Of a DNA stretch of 64,000 nucleotides, positions 45,158 through 54,246 are shown piece by piece (position 1 is the stretch's first letter; each line of letters starts with the position of its first letter). The notes below the pieces were generated by a model that was given only the letters and a program-made list of their open reading frames with translations, was not told the DNA's origin and did not search any database. Made by a program: the position numbers and the translations under genes. Location: contig NZ_AZEI01000076.1 in NCBI RefSeq assembly GCF_001436255.1, forward strand, positions 124,001 to 188,000. The letters run 5' to 3'. The stretch comes from Lentilactobacillus rapi DSM 19907 = JCM 15042. GTDB lineage: Bacteria > Bacillota > Bacilli > Lactobacillales > Lactobacillaceae.

Positions 45158-45694
45158 TCATTTGATGAGTTCAACAGCATCTTTATCATCAATTTCCGAT
45201 ACGTATACTTTGATTTGCTCTTTTTGTGAACTTGGAATATTTTTACCCACAAAGTCGGCGCGAATTGGCAATTCACGATGACCGCGGTCGACTAAAACTG
45301 CGAGATTAATACTCTTAGGCCTGCCAAGGTCCATAACGGCCGAAAGAGCGGCGCGAACGGTTCTGCCTGTATATAAAACATCATCGACTAGAATCACCCG
45401 TTTGCCCTCAATTGAAAAATCAATCTTATTATTGGACATTTTGACGTCGATACTCATTGAATCGTGTTCAATATCGTCCCGATAATTCGTGATATCGAGT
45501 TCACCCACTGGGATGGTGACATTTTCTAATTGTTGCAGCCGGTCGGCAATCCGATTGGCGAGAAAAATCCCCCGCGTTTTGATCCCAATGAGGACGAGGT
45601 CTTCAACACCCTTGTTTTTTTCAACGATTTCATATGTGATCCGGGTTAAAGCACGTTGCATCGCCATTTTGTCTAAAATAATTTTTCCCATCAT
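45158..45694 (-). CDS. pyrR: PyrR bifunctional pyrimidine regulator / uracil phosphoribosyltransferase
   Basis: PyrR binds UMP and attenuator RNA to switch off pyrimidine genes and can make UMP from uracil and PRPP. It has 178 residues. The PRPP loop is [31 protein letters not shown] and GKNIPSS are typical. At the position of the RNA-binding His22 of Bacillus subtilis PyrR the sequence has Tyr (RITYEIVEK). ATG 45694 follows GGAGC; TTG 45697 and ATG 45691 are also in frame. It has its own consensus promoter and leads pyrR-carA-carB rather than a full pyr operon, so it may be a second PyrR copy. Confidence 0.93.
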   Translation of the reverse strand: MMGKIILDKMAMQRALTRITYEIVEKNKGVEDLVLIGIKTRGIFLANRIADRLQQLENVTIPVGELDITNYRDDIEHDSMSIDVKMSNNKIDFSIEGKRVILVDDVLYTGRTVRAALSAVMDLGRPKSINLAVLVDRGHRELPIRADFVGKNIPSSQKEQIKVYVSEIDDKDAVELIK

Positions 45695-45750
45695 CAAGTG
45701 CTCCTTAAATTAGTGTAAGGTTTTATAAACCGAAAAAGCATGTTAGTTTC

Positions 45751-45779
45751 AGAATATGAGAGCTGAGCCAACTTGTCAA
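45751..45779 (-). promoter_or_regulatory. Promoter for pyrR-carA-carB
   Basis: On the minus strand a consensus TTGACA (45774-45779), 17 bases and TATTCT (45751-45756). The -35 overlaps the end of rluD. The leader of about 50 bases shows no attenuator hairpin with T run. Confidence 0.75.
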
Positions 45780-46702
45780 GAATTCAACGCATTATTCAGC
45801 CGTAAATGAGCCAAAGTTTTCTCAAAAATCGGTGGAATCGGGGCTGAAAAAACCATTAACTTGTGCGTCACCGGGTGCTCAAATCCCAATTCCTGAGCAT
45901 GTAAGAACTGACCATTCCCCTTGAGGGTCTTTCGGGGGCCATAAAGTGGGTCGCCGGCAATTGGATGGCCAATATATTTCATATGGACTCTAATCTGGTG
46001 AGTTCGACCAGTCTCAAGTTGACAACTGATTAATGTGTAATCTTGAAAACGCTCGAGCACCTTAAAATGGGTAATCGCAGGTCGCCCATCAGCAACAACT
46101 GCCTGTTTCTTACGATCTTTAACAGAGCGGCCAATTGGAGCATTGACAACCCCAGAATTTTCATTAATCCGACCGTGAACTAACGCAATGTACTTTCTCA
46201 AATTTTTTTGTTTCTTTAATTGTTCCGATAACGCTTGATGAGCTGCATCGTTTTTGGCGACCATTAACAAACCTGAGGTGTCCTTATCAATTCGGTGAAC
46301 GATTCCGGGACGAAACTCCCCGTTAATCGTTGATAATGGACTATGAAACAGTAATGCATTGACTAGGGTGTGGTTTGAATGACCCGCTGATGGATGGACG
46401 ACCATTCCTTGGGGTTTATTGACGACAATGACATCATCATCTTCGTAAATGATATCCAAGGGAATGTTTTCTGGTTCCAAGCTGATTGGTGTTGGTTCAA
46501 TATCTTCAATGTCAATTTGGTCACCCACTTCTGCATGGTATTTAGGCTTCTTAAGTTGCCCATTGACCTTGATGTGACCATCTTCAATTAATTTTTTTGC
46601 CCGAGAGCGACTAATTGTGGTATCAATCTCTGAAACCACTTTATCAAGTCGCCCGGTATGTTCGGTTAATACAACTGTTTTCAACTTATTATCAATCCCC
46701 AA
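45776..46702 (-). CDS. rluD: RluD family 23S rRNA pseudouridine synthase
   Basis: Converts uridines to pseudouridine in large-subunit rRNA (RluD/YlyB family). It has 308 residues. The N-terminal S4 RNA-binding domain (about 15-75) includes ISRSRAKKLIEDGHIKVNG. The catalytic Asp is in HRIDKDTSGLLMVAK, and LETGRTHQIRVHM is the second signature. It begins at TTG 46702 directly after the lspA stop; a later TTG (MKTVV) is an alternative start. The order lspA-rluD-pyrR is the same as in Bacillus subtilis. Confidence 0.93.
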   Translation of the reverse strand: MGIDNKLKTVVLTEHTGRLDKVVSEIDTTISRSRAKKLIEDGHIKVNGQLKKPKYHAEVGDQIDIEDIEPTPISLEPENIPLDIIYEDDDVIVVNKPQGMVVHPSAGHSNHTLVNALLFHSPLSTINGEFRPGIVHRIDKDTSGLLMVAKNDAAHQALSEQLKKQKNLRKYIALVHGRINENSGVVNAPIGRSVKDRKKQAVVADGRPAITHFKVLERFQDYTLISCQLETGRTHQIRVHMKYIGHPIAGDPLYGPRKTLKGNGQFLHAQELGFEHPVTHKLMVFSAPIPPIFEKTLAHLRLNNALNS

Positions 46703-47143
46703 TTATTGTTCCCGCAAAATCGCAATTCCTAAAATAATGATTCCAAACGTCAAGAACATATCTGCACAGTTGAAGATCGGAAAATTAATAAAATCCAGTT
46801 GAAACATATCAACAACGTGACCATTTAAAATTCTATCGATGACATTACCGGCAGTCCCCGCAAATAAGAGGCTTAAGCCAATGCGATAAGGCACATTTTT
46901 CCAATAATGAACCAAGAAGTAGCCGATGATCACCACAGCTAATAATGCAATGATGATAAACACTTCCTGGTGGCCCGCCAAAATGCTCCAAGCAGCACCG
47001 GTATTATTAATCCGGGTTAATGAAATAACACCAGGAATGAGCGTAAACGACTGCCCTAATGCCAAGCTCATTACAACCCAGTGCTTAACAAATTGGTCAA
47101 CCCCAACTAGCAAAGCAATTCCGATAATATATACGACAGGCAA
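46703..47143 (-). CDS. lspA: Lipoprotein signal peptidase
   Basis: An aspartyl protease in the membrane that removes signal peptides from lipoproteins. It has 146 residues and four hydrophobic segments. The catalytic Asp residues are in AGNVIDRILNG and FNCADMFLTFG, and the NNTGAAW motif is present. I chose TTG 47143 because AAAGGAGTTTTTAAA precedes it; that ribosome binding site overlaps the fhs stop codon. The open frame extends 20 codons upstream into fhs, which is not coding for LspA. Confidence 0.93.
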   Translation of the reverse strand: MPVVYIIGIALLVGVDQFVKHWVVMSLALGQSFTLIPGVISLTRINNTGAAWSILAGHQEVFIIIALLAVVIIGYFLVHYWKNVPYRIGLSLLFAGTAGNVIDRILNGHVVDMFQLDFINFPIFNCADMFLTFGIIILGIAILREQ

Positions 47144-47156
47144 TTTAAAAACTCCT

Positions 47157-48818
47157 TTAGAACAGTCCAGTAATTCGACCGTTTTCATCAATATCCATGT
47201 CAAGGGCAGCTGGATGGCTTGGTAACCCTGGCATTGTTAATATTTTACCAGTAATTGCCACAATAAAGCCAGCCCCTAATTTTAACTGTAAATCTGAAAC
47301 GTGAATTGTGAAGTTTGTGGGGGCACCCAGCTGTTTGGCATTGTCAGTTAACGAATATTGAGTTTTGGCCATGCAGACAGGCAGGTCACCATAACCCATT
47401 TTTTCAATCCGTTTAAGGGTATTTCGGGCTTTAGTTGATAGCTCAACATCAGCGCCGCCATACACATGGGTCACAATGGCTTTCATTTTATCCAGGAGAG
47501 AGTCGTCACTCGTATACAAGGGCTTAAATTCCGCCGGTTGATCACAAGCTGTAATCACTTGTTTGGCCAAATCGATAGCGCCTTTACCACCTTCTGCCCA
47601 GCTGTTGATGACTTCGCCCTTAACTTTCAATGTATCAGTCACGTAACGCTTTAAGAAATCAATTTCAGCGTCGCTATCACTCGCAAATTTGTTAATCGCT
47701 ACGATAACTGGTTTGCCGTATTGTTCCATATTCTCTACGTGACGTTTGAGATTAACGGCCCCTGCCTTTAATGCAGCTAAGTTTTCTTCGTTTAGGTCAT
47801 TTTTGTTCGCACCGCCATTAAGCTTAAGCGCCCGAACGGTTGCAACTACGACAAAGCAGTCTGGTGACTTTTTGAGTTTTGGCGAAACAATATCCATAAA
47901 CTTTTCGCCGCCAAGATCTGAGCCAAATCCAGCTTCCGTAATTGCATAATCCCCAAAATGTAAAGCCGCCTGAGTGGCCAAAATGCTGTTACAGCCATGG
48001 GCAATATTGGCAAATGGGCCACCATGGATAAATGCTGGGGTATGCTCAATTGTCTGAACTAAGTTAGGTTTAATAGCATCTTTCAATAATAATGTCAATG
48101 CGCCCTGAACATGCAAATCGGAAACTAAGACTGGCTTACGGTCATATGTATATCCAATTAACATTTTTCCGATCCGCTTTTTAAGATCAGTTAAATCAGT
48201 TGCCAAACATAAAATTGCCATCAATTCACTGGCAACTGTAATGTCAAAGCCATCTTGCCGTGGAACCCCGGAAGTTCGACCACCCAAACCGATGACCACT
48301 TGACGGAGTTCACGATCGTTAACGTCTAAAACCCGTTTCCAAGTGATTTGGCGAGGATCAATATTTAATTGATTCCCGTGCTGAATATGATTATCAATTA
48401 AGGCAGCCAAAGTGTTGTGGGCCTCGGTTAGGGCATCAAAATCCCCCGTAAAATGCAGATTAATGTCATCCATTGGGACAACCTGCGCATAGCCACCCCC
48501 GGTTGCACCGCCTTTCATGCCCATAACTGGGCCTAACGAAGGTTCTCTTAATGCAAGCGCGACCTTTTTATGTAATTCTGTAAAGGCATCTCCAAGCCCA
48601 ATTGTTACCGTTGTTTTTCCTTCTCCGGCAGCAGTTGGGTTAATTGAGGTGACTAAAATTAATTTACCATCATTTCGTTCTGTTTTAGGATCGAAATGAA
48701 CTTTTGCTTTATAATGACCATATTGTTCCAGCTGATCTTCAGTAATACCAAGTTTACCAGCAATTTTGGTGATTGGTTCCATGGATGACTCTTGAGAAAT
48801 TTCAACATCGCTCTTCAT
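47157..48818 (-). CDS. fhs: Formate-tetrahydrofolate ligase
   Basis: Makes 10-formyl-tetrahydrofolate from formate, ATP and tetrahydrofolate for purine and formyl-methionine synthesis. It has 553 residues. The P-loop is [35 protein letters not shown] and GGYAQVVPM are strong family signatures; a second conserved block is [13 protein letters not shown]. It starts at ATG 48818 after AGGAGGCC. It belongs functionally with the folate genes 10 kb to the left, but transcription runs into lspA-rluD. Confidence 0.96.
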   Translation of the reverse strand: MKSDVEISQESSMEPITKIAGKLGITEDQLEQYGHYKAKVHFDPKTERNDGKLILVTSINPTAAGEGKTTVTIGLGDAFTELHKKVALALREPSLGPVMGMKGGATGGGYAQVVPMDDINLHFTGDFDALTEAHNTLAALIDNHIQHGNQLNIDPRQITWKRVLDVNDRELRQVVIGLGGRTSGVPRQDGFDITVASELMAILCLATDLTDLKKRIGKMLIGYTYDRKPVLVSDLHVQGALTLLLKDAIKPNLVQTIEHTPAFIHGGPFANIAHGCNSILATQAALHFGDYAITEAGFGSDLGGEKFMDIVSPKLKKSPDCFVVVATVRALKLNGGANKNDLNEENLAALKAGAVNLKRHVENMEQYGKPVIVAINKFASDSDAEIDFLKRYVTDTLKVKGEVINSWAEGGKGAIDLAKQVITACDQPAEFKPLYTSDDSLLDKMKAIVTHVYGGADVELSTKARNTLKRIEKMGYGDLPVCMAKTQYSLTDNAKQLGAPTNFTIHVSDLQLKLGAGFIVAITGKILTMPGLPSHPAALDMDIDENGRITGLF

Positions 48819-48873
48819 GATGATAACGGCCTCCTAAGCTATTTCACAGGAAAATACACAACATTGTGGACGT

Positions 48874-49260
48874 CTACCGATGGGTAATTAATTCTTTTAT
48901 TTCAATAACAGAGTTTGCGGGTAAAATAAAACTATAAATCTTTGTCTTGGCAACGAACCCTAGTTGATACTTTGAAGTTTGGACATGTGAGATTTTATCC
49001 AAATCGATCACCAACCAATGCGGATTCGTAATCCGGCTCACAACCAATTGGTGATCATAAATCTGGATACTCCGAAAATGAATTTCTGCCCAGGCAGTAA
49101 ATGCAAATAAGACAAAGAAAAATAGCGTTATCCACTGAAAATGAGTGATTTCCAGCCAGATAATGACCCCAATAAAGAAAATGACAAACGTCCAGCTCCA
49201 ACAAATAATGCTTCCGAGTGGACTTGGTTGGTAAAAGAAGTGTCGTTTTTGAGTTATCAT
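48874..49260 (-). CDS. EbsA-like membrane protein
   Basis: A 128-residue protein with two hydrophobic segments (about 18-37 and 42-60) followed by a soluble PH-like stretch (about 65-125) containing IQIYDHQLVVSRI. It resembles the EbsA family of lactic acid bacteria, named after an enterococcal gene in the locus for binding-substance expression; I rely on memory for that match. ATG 49260 follows AAGGAGTTTT. It is divergent from the RNase H-like gene with only 35 bases between. Function is unknown. Confidence 0.65.
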   Translation of the reverse strand: MITQKRHFFYQPSPLGSIICWSWTFVIFFIGVIIWLEITHFQWITLFFFVLFAFTAWAEIHFRSIQIYDHQLVVSRITNPHWLVIDLDKISHVQTSKYQLGFVAKTKIYSFILPANSVIEIKELITHR

Positions 49261-49295
49261 TAATAAAACTCCTTAGAAAGTGTTAGTCATTAATA

Positions 49296-49691
49296 ATGTA
49301 TAAAATATATAGTGATGCAGCAGTCAACCAGAATAACCAGCATGCCGCCATTGGGATTTTAATCCTCCACGATGGCCAGCAAATCCAGTTCAAACAACGG
49401 ATTGCCTCTACAAATAATCACGAGGCAGAATTTATTGCGGCAATTAAGGCTTTTGAAAAACTGGCTACTTTAAATCAAGACCCAAATGAATTCGTTTTTT
49501 ACTACACTGATAGCAAGATCGTCATTGACAGCCTCAACAAAAGTTATGCCAAACATTTTCAAGCAGAGGTTGATCACCTGATCGATCTCCAGTCAAAATT
49601 TACAACCGTTGTTAACACATGGATTCCGGATAGTCAAAATCACGGGGCGCACTTTCTGGCACTACAAGCTTTACATGCAATTAAAGATTAG
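49296..49691 (+). CDS. RNase H-like protein
   Basis: A 131-residue RNase HI-fold protein. Acidic residues of the active site are seen at Asp7 (IYSDAAV), Glu45 (HEAEFIA) and Asp72 (YTDSKIVID). The fourth, usually Asp in ADxLA, is His in GAHFLALQAL, and a basic protrusion is missing. So it may be a weak RNase H or have another substrate. The ribosome binding site before ATG 49296 is poor. Its last 11 bases overlap the convergent oxidoreductase gene. Confidence 0.8.
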   Translation: MYKIYSDAAVNQNNQHAAIGILILHDGQQIQFKQRIASTNNHEAEFIAAIKAFEKLATLNQDPNEFVFYYTDSKIVIDSLNKSYAKHFQAEVDHLIDLQSKFTTVVNTWIPDSQNHGAHFLALQALHAIKD

Positions 49692-50802
49692 CCAGGTAAT
49701 CACTCACCGGTTTAGTATAGCAGCTAAGGTCTTGGTCCAATTCACCCAAAACAGATTTGGCCAACAGATAACCGATGATCGGGCCAGTCGTTAGTCCTGA
49801 CGACCCCAAACCACCACCGACTGAAATCGCCGGATTGGTGGGCAATTGACCGAAGAATGGGCCAAAATCAGGGGTGTAAGCTCGAGTTCCAACCCGCATG
49901 TCGACTACCTGCTCTTTGGCCAGATTACTGATAAAGGCCCCAGCATTTGCCAAGAGTTCGTCACGAGCGGTTTTTGTTGGTGTCAAATCAAACTGTTGAT
50001 CATCCTCATGAGTTGCGCCAATCACTAATTTCCCACCGGCGAAGGGAATAATGTCACTGCTTCCTTCTGGCATCATCACCGGCAGCGTATCCCAGGATTC
50101 CTTGGTATGGACGGAGATATCAATCAGCTGACCCTTTTGAGGCCGAACGGCTAGGTTTAATCCCAGCGGCGCCAACGTCGCTTTCATCCAAGCACCGGTT
50201 GCGACAATCGTCCGATCAAAGCTGACTTGCTGGGAATCACAAGTGATCAGACCGCTTGAATTGAATTTCGCTCGACCATGTACGATTTTGAGGTGATGTG
50301 CCTGAGCATTGTCTAAGAGCTGATTGACAAATTGTGCGCCATCAATCTTTGCCCCACCGCTCACAAAGACGCCTGCGGGTGGGGTCGTTAAGAATGGCAG
50401 CTTTTCACCTACTTGGGTCGCCGAAAACAACTGGACTTCTCCCATTGCAGGAGTGGTGGCTGCTTTTTCTTTCGCCTCAGTGTACAGAGCTTTCAGATCC
50501 TCAGAAGACTTTCTGGTCACGATTGTTCCCGTTTGTTCATAAACTTCTGATCCGAGTTGGGCACCATGGACAAGTTCAGGGATCAATTCAGCCCCACGTT
50601 TTGCCAAAGCATACCAACGCTTATTACGCCGTTTGGACAACCATGGTGAAATGATTCCTGAAGCCGCTTTGGTTGCCTGACCCTCACCATCATCAAATAA
50701 CGTCACTTCAACAGAGTCAGTTTCTGTTGGCCTCGTTAAATAAAATGCCGCAGTCGCGCCAATGATCCCGCCACCGATTATCGCTATATGTTTCAAAAAC
50801 AA
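49681..50802 (-). CDS. FAD-dependent oxidoreductase, DAO family
   Basis: A 373-residue flavoprotein of the D-amino acid oxidase/glycine oxidase superfamily. The N-terminal FAD-binding Rossmann motif is IAIIGGGIIGATAAFYL. FDRTIVATGAW and a C-terminal GGGLGSSGLTTGP stretch (second FAD contact) follow. The substrate, an amine or amino acid, cannot be deduced. TTG 50802 after GGAAGAAG is used here; TTG 50796 is equally possible. It overlaps the RNase H-like gene tail to tail by 11 bases. Confidence 0.85.
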   Translation of the reverse strand: MFLKHIAIIGGGIIGATAAFYLTRPTETDSVEVTLFDDGEGQATKAASGIISPWLSKRRNKRWYALAKRGAELIPELVHGAQLGSEVYEQTGTIVTRKSSEDLKALYTEAKEKAATTPAMGEVQLFSATQVGEKLPFLTTPPAGVFVSGGAKIDGAQFVNQLLDNAQAHHLKIVHGRAKFNSSGLITCDSQQVSFDRTIVATGAWMKATLAPLGLNLAVRPQKGQLIDISVHTKESWDTLPVMMPEGSSDIIPFAGGKLVIGATHEDDQQFDLTPTKTARDELLANAGAFISNLAKEQVVDMRVGTRAYTPDFGPFFGQLPTNPAISVGGGLGSSGLTTGPIIGYLLAKSVLGELDQDLSCYTKPVSDYLANL

Positions 50803-50849
50803 ATCACTTCTTCCAACCGAGTCGTTCTTATTTTAACATATTAATTGAA

Positions 50850-52010
50850 TTATTTTTCTTTAAAACTGCTTAAACTGCTTAAATCACGAACTTTCTTGCC
50901 CCAAAACTGGAAATAGTCCGTTCTGATAGAACCGTTGTACAACTTTCTGCGCTTAGTTGCCTTTTGACCATAATATTTTTCAAATTCCAGGTCCGACGTT
51001 AGAAAATATTTTGACCAACTTGTTAAGGGTTTAAATGTCTTACCCATTTGTCGGTAAAGTTCATGAGCCCGAGTTGCATCACTCATTCGTTGACCATAAG
51101 GGGGATTGCCAACAATTACACCGTTTACCTTATCTGTTTTGAAATCAGCCACTGCCAACTGTTTGAACTGAATATCATCCAATAAGCCGACCTCTTCAGC
51201 GTTTCGTTTTGAAATTTCGATCATATTACCGTCAATGTCACTGGCAGAAATATCAAGCTCGGTATCGTAGTCTGCTTTGGCATCAGCTTCATCACGGACG
51301 TGTTGAACCATATCTGCATCAATCCATGGCCATTGTTCGCATATAAAGTCCCTGTTAAAGCCCGGGGCAATATTTCGACCAATTAGTGCGGCTTCGATTG
51401 GAATTGTCCCAGAACCGCAGAATGGGTCTAAAAACGGCACATCTGGGTACCAGTTTGTCAGCATAACCAAGGCAGCCGCCATATTCTCTTTTAAGGGTGC
51501 TTCCCCTTTTTCCACCCGGTATCCCCGCTTGAACAAGCTGGCACCAGTTGTGTTCAATGTTAACATCACATGATCCTTGCTAATGGCAACTTCTAACGGA
51601 AATTCAGCCCCCGTTTCTGGTAATCTTGTGTGACGGTGATAAGCGGTACTCAATTCGTTGACAATCGCTTTTTTAACAATCGCTTGTGAGTCAGGAACAC
51701 TGTGCAGCTTGGAGTTCTTTGACCGCCCTTCGACTGGAAAGGCAGCGTCCATCGGCAACATCTTGTCCCATGCAATGGCAGTCGTTTGTTCAAATAACTC
51801 GTCGAAAGTCTGGGCATCAAATTCATCAATCACAATCTTGATCTTATCTGCAGTTCTCAACCACAAATTGGTTTTAATAATATCTTCTTCTGTGCCTTCA
51901 AATCGTGCCCGGCCATTTTCAACTTGGACATCGTAACCAAGATCTCTGAGTTCTTTACCAACCAGTGCCTCAATTCCTGCAGCACAAGTTGCAATTAAAT
52001 TAAATTTCAT
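50850..52010 (-). CDS. ypsC: THUMP domain RNA methyltransferase (YpsC, RlmL family)
   Basis: A SAM-dependent guanine-N2 methyltransferase expected to act on 23S rRNA. It has 386 residues. An N-terminal ferredoxin-like/THUMP region (1-160) precedes the Rossmann methyltransferase domain with LDPFCGSGTIPIEAAL and the catalytic NPPYGQR. A Lys/Arg-rich C-terminus (KATKRRKLYNG) follows. It lies next to rnpB, gpsB and ypsA, the conserved Bacilli block. Its start ATG 52010 has only a weak GAGATGA site. Confidence 0.93.
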   Translation of the reverse strand: MKFNLIATCAAGIEALVGKELRDLGYDVQVENGRARFEGTEEDIIKTNLWLRTADKIKIVIDEFDAQTFDELFEQTTAIAWDKMLPMDAAFPVEGRSKNSKLHSVPDSQAIVKKAIVNELSTAYHRHTRLPETGAEFPLEVAISKDHVMLTLNTTGASLFKRGYRVEKGEAPLKENMAAALVMLTNWYPDVPFLDPFCGSGTIPIEAALIGRNIAPGFNRDFICEQWPWIDADMVQHVRDEADAKADYDTELDISASDIDGNMIEISKRNAEEVGLLDDIQFKQLAVADFKTDKVNGVIVGNPPYGQRMSDATRAHELYRQMGKTFKPLTSWSKYFLTSDLEFEKYYGQKATKRRKLYNGSIRTDYFQFWGKKVRDLSSLSSFKEK

Positions 52011-52042
52011 TGATGTTCATCTCGTTTCTAGTTTTGTGTAAC

Positions 52043-52066
52043 AAAAAAGTGGGAGCAAGCTCCCAC
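52043..52066 (-). terminator. Terminator of rnpB
   Basis: On the minus strand GTGGGAGC pairs with GCTCCCAC around two bases, followed by six T. Confidence 0.9.
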
Positions 52067-52076
52067 CCAACCTGTT

Positions 52077-52468
52077 TGGTGTAAATCCCTATAAGCCATG
52101 TTTTGTGCTTACTTTATCCCAGGACGATAAAGCAAGTAGTAATCATCTATCTGAGAAGTCACAAGGACCTCTCCCCCACACTTGGTTCATTTACCGTGTG
52201 TGAAGCTCCCCTACCAAAGTTTGGGTTTCCCGCTCGAGGGGTTTACCGCGTTCCATCAACATAGTTTCCTACATTGTTCGTCACTGTGGCACCTTAGGGA
52301 ACAAACAGCATAGCAAAGCCTTAGCTGCTGATTCCGCCGTAACTCAATTAAGAGTCCCCCGGCTTATTTTTTCACCGAGCACGAACACTACAGGCATCTC
52401 AGCCTGTGCGAGAATGGACTTTCCTCAGCCGTAATAATACGACCGCAATTACTCAGGATTTACACCAG
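52077..52468 (-). ncRNA. rnpB: RNase P RNA, bacterial class B
   Basis: The catalytic RNA that matures tRNA 5' ends. On the minus strand the 5' end GGTGTAAATCC pairs with the 3' end GGGATTTACACC (helix P1). The universal GAGGAAAGTCC element, CGGTAAACCCC and the late GTGGGGGAGAGG-type and GGATAAAG segments are present in order. About 390 bases, as for Firmicutes class B. It occupies the gap between ypsC and gpsB, its usual location. Ends are approximate. Confidence 0.95.
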
Positions 52469-52489
52469 ATGTTATCAAATTACTTGAAA

Positions 52490-52870
52490 CTAAAGTCTAT
52501 GGGAGTCATTGGCATTATTATCTAACTGAGACCCAAATACTCGCCGTTCCAAATTGGATAAACGTTTTAGAATGTCCATATTAGTTGCGCTGGACATTGG
52601 CTGGCTGGCAGTAGTAGCCCGACTTGGCGCGACACCAGCAGTTGGAAGTGGTTGAGTACCAGAAACGGCAATCTGCTTGTTCAGTTCATCGACCTGAACC
52701 TTAAGCCGTTCATTTTCGTCGCTCAATTCTTGCAATTGCTTATTAAAGGCCTCGTAATCTTTGATTATATTGTCCAAAAAGCTATCGACATCATTGGGAT
52801 CATAGCCCCGCATCTTTTGTCGAAATTCTTTTTGAAGAATATCTTTCGGAGTATAATTAATGTTTTCCAT
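52490..52870 (-). CDS. gpsB: Cell division regulator GpsB
   Basis: A DivIVA-family coiled-coil adaptor that shuttles penicillin-binding proteins between sidewall and septum. It has 126 residues. The membrane-binding N-terminal domain reads YTPKDILQKEFRQKMRGYDP, followed by a coiled coil to about residue 70, an Ala/Thr/Ser/Pro linker, and a C-terminal trimerisation helix with LERRVFG. ATG 52870 follows GAGGTG. It lies near pbp1A (54.2 kb), a known type of GpsB partner. Confidence 0.95.
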   Translation of the reverse strand: MENINYTPKDILQKEFRQKMRGYDPNDVDSFLDNIIKDYEAFNKQLQELSDENERLKVQVDELNKQIAVSGTQPLPTAGVAPSRATTASQPMSSATNMDILKRLSNLERRVFGSQLDNNANDSHRL

Positions 52871-52927
52871 ACTATTGGGTACACCTCATCTTTAATTTGC
52901 AACAAACCAATAAAATAATATCATAGT

Positions 52928-53500
52928 TTAGTTGTCTTGGGAACCATTATTTAAGTTTTCTTGATATTCATCTGCAGCCGCCTGCAAATCATCGAAAGTG
53001 ATTAATTTGTACGGATACGGATGATTCTCAGCAAACTTTTTAATTTTGTCGAAATCGTATTGAGTTTTTCCAGGATTATCTAAATCATATATCAAGATTG
53101 CCTGGTCTGTATGGGTTAACATAAATTCTTGATAATTTCTTAATTGTTCTGGCGAAGTATAGGGCTTTTGACTCACCTCGGCAGAAAAATCTACGAGACT
53201 TTTAATCTTGGCAAATTTCTCCTGATTAGCCGCGTTCCAATTACTGCCAAATTCCAAAAATGGGAGCATCATCGCGGTTTGAAATTCGCCCGGGTAATCT
53301 TTCTTCAAATCAGTCCCAACCCTTAACGCCCACTGTTCAACGCCAAGCTGACCACCAGAAATAACCCAGTCAGTTCCATCTATAATTGCTTGAACCAGTT
53401 CAGTCTTTAACACTGAATCAATTACTTTTAGTTTAGGATCATCGTCCTTGAAGATCCCTAATTCATAGCTTCGGTAGCCAGTTATCCACAAGCGGCTCAA
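52928..53500 (-). CDS. ypsA: YpsA (DUF1273, SLOG superfamily protein)
   Basis: A 190-residue protein of the SLOG Rossmann-like superfamily, linked to cell-division control in Bacillus and Staphylococcus. The motifs are TGYRSYELGIF at the start and WVISGGQLGVEQWAL in the middle, a possible nucleotide-binding loop. I start it at TTG 53500 because AAGGGTGA precedes it and homologues begin at this point; a longer in-frame extension to 53578 overlaps the promoter region of recU. It ends with an Asn/Gln/Asp-rich tail. Confidence 0.88.
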   Translation of the reverse strand: MSRLWITGYRSYELGIFKDDDPKLKVIDSVLKTELVQAIIDGTDWVISGGQLGVEQWALRVGTDLKKDYPGEFQTAMMLPFLEFGSNWNAANQEKFAKIKSLVDFSAEVSQKPYTSPEQLRNYQEFMLTHTDQAILIYDLDNPGKTQYDFDKIKKFAENHPYPYKLITFDDLQAAADEYQENLNNGSQDN

Positions 53501-53628
53501 AGTATCACCCTTACAATAAAATATTTTCATTAATACCCACTCTTGATATAATAACATTATTATGATTATTCTTTCCAAATTTGCAGTACAATGTAACTAT
53601 TCATAATCAAAAAGGAAGCTTTCAGTTC

Positions 53629-54228
53629 ATGACTATTAGATACCCCAATGGCAATCAATTTTACGAACAACCGGCCTCTACGAATGAACACAACGACGCC
53701 ATTGATTTTTCAAATCGAGGAATGACGCTAGAAGATGAGATTAATAAAAGCAATACCTATTACCTGAATAATGGAATTGCGGTCATTCACAAGAAACCGA
53801 CTCCCATTCAAATTGTTTCCGTGGATTATCCCAAGCGAAGTGCCGCCAGAATCAACGAGGCTTATTTTCGGCGCTCTTCAACGACCGACTATAACGGCGT
53901 TTACAAAGGCCGCTACATCGACTTCGATGCCAAAGAAACCAAGAATCGGACATCGTTTCCTTTAAAGAATTTTCATAAACATCAAGTGGAACATATGAGA
54001 CAATGTTTAAAGCAACAAGGTATTTGTTTTGCGGTCATCAAATTTGTGAATGACCAATCCGTTTTTGTTCTCAAAGCAACCACGCTAATTGACTACTGGG
54101 ATAACCAGGATTCAGGAGGTCGAAAATCCATTCCAAGAAAAGTCATCGAAGAAACCGGCTTTTTAGTTCCATATAGAATTAACCCACTGCTTCCCTATTT
54201 GCGGGCGGTTGATTCAATCATTGACTAA
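53629..54228 (+). CDS. recU: Holliday junction resolvase RecU
   Basis: Cuts four-way DNA junctions during recombination and segregation. It has 199 residues. The core contains RGMTLEDEINKSN, the nuclease-like YIDFDAKETKN and FPLKNFHKHQVEHM. ATG 53629 follows AAAGGAAGC; an extension from 53581 is not supported. It is followed 18 bases later by pbp1A, the invariant recU-pbp pair of Bacilli, and is divergent from ypsA. Confidence 0.95.
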   Translation: MTIRYPNGNQFYEQPASTNEHNDAIDFSNRGMTLEDEINKSNTYYLNNGIAVIHKKPTPIQIVSVDYPKRSAARINEAYFRRSSTTDYNGVYKGRYIDFDAKETKNRTSFPLKNFHKHQVEHMRQCLKQQGICFAVIKFVNDQSVFVLKATTLIDYWDNQDSGGRKSIPRKVIEETGFLVPYRINPLLPYLRAVDSIID

Positions 54229-54246
54229 GATACGAAGGAGAACTCT

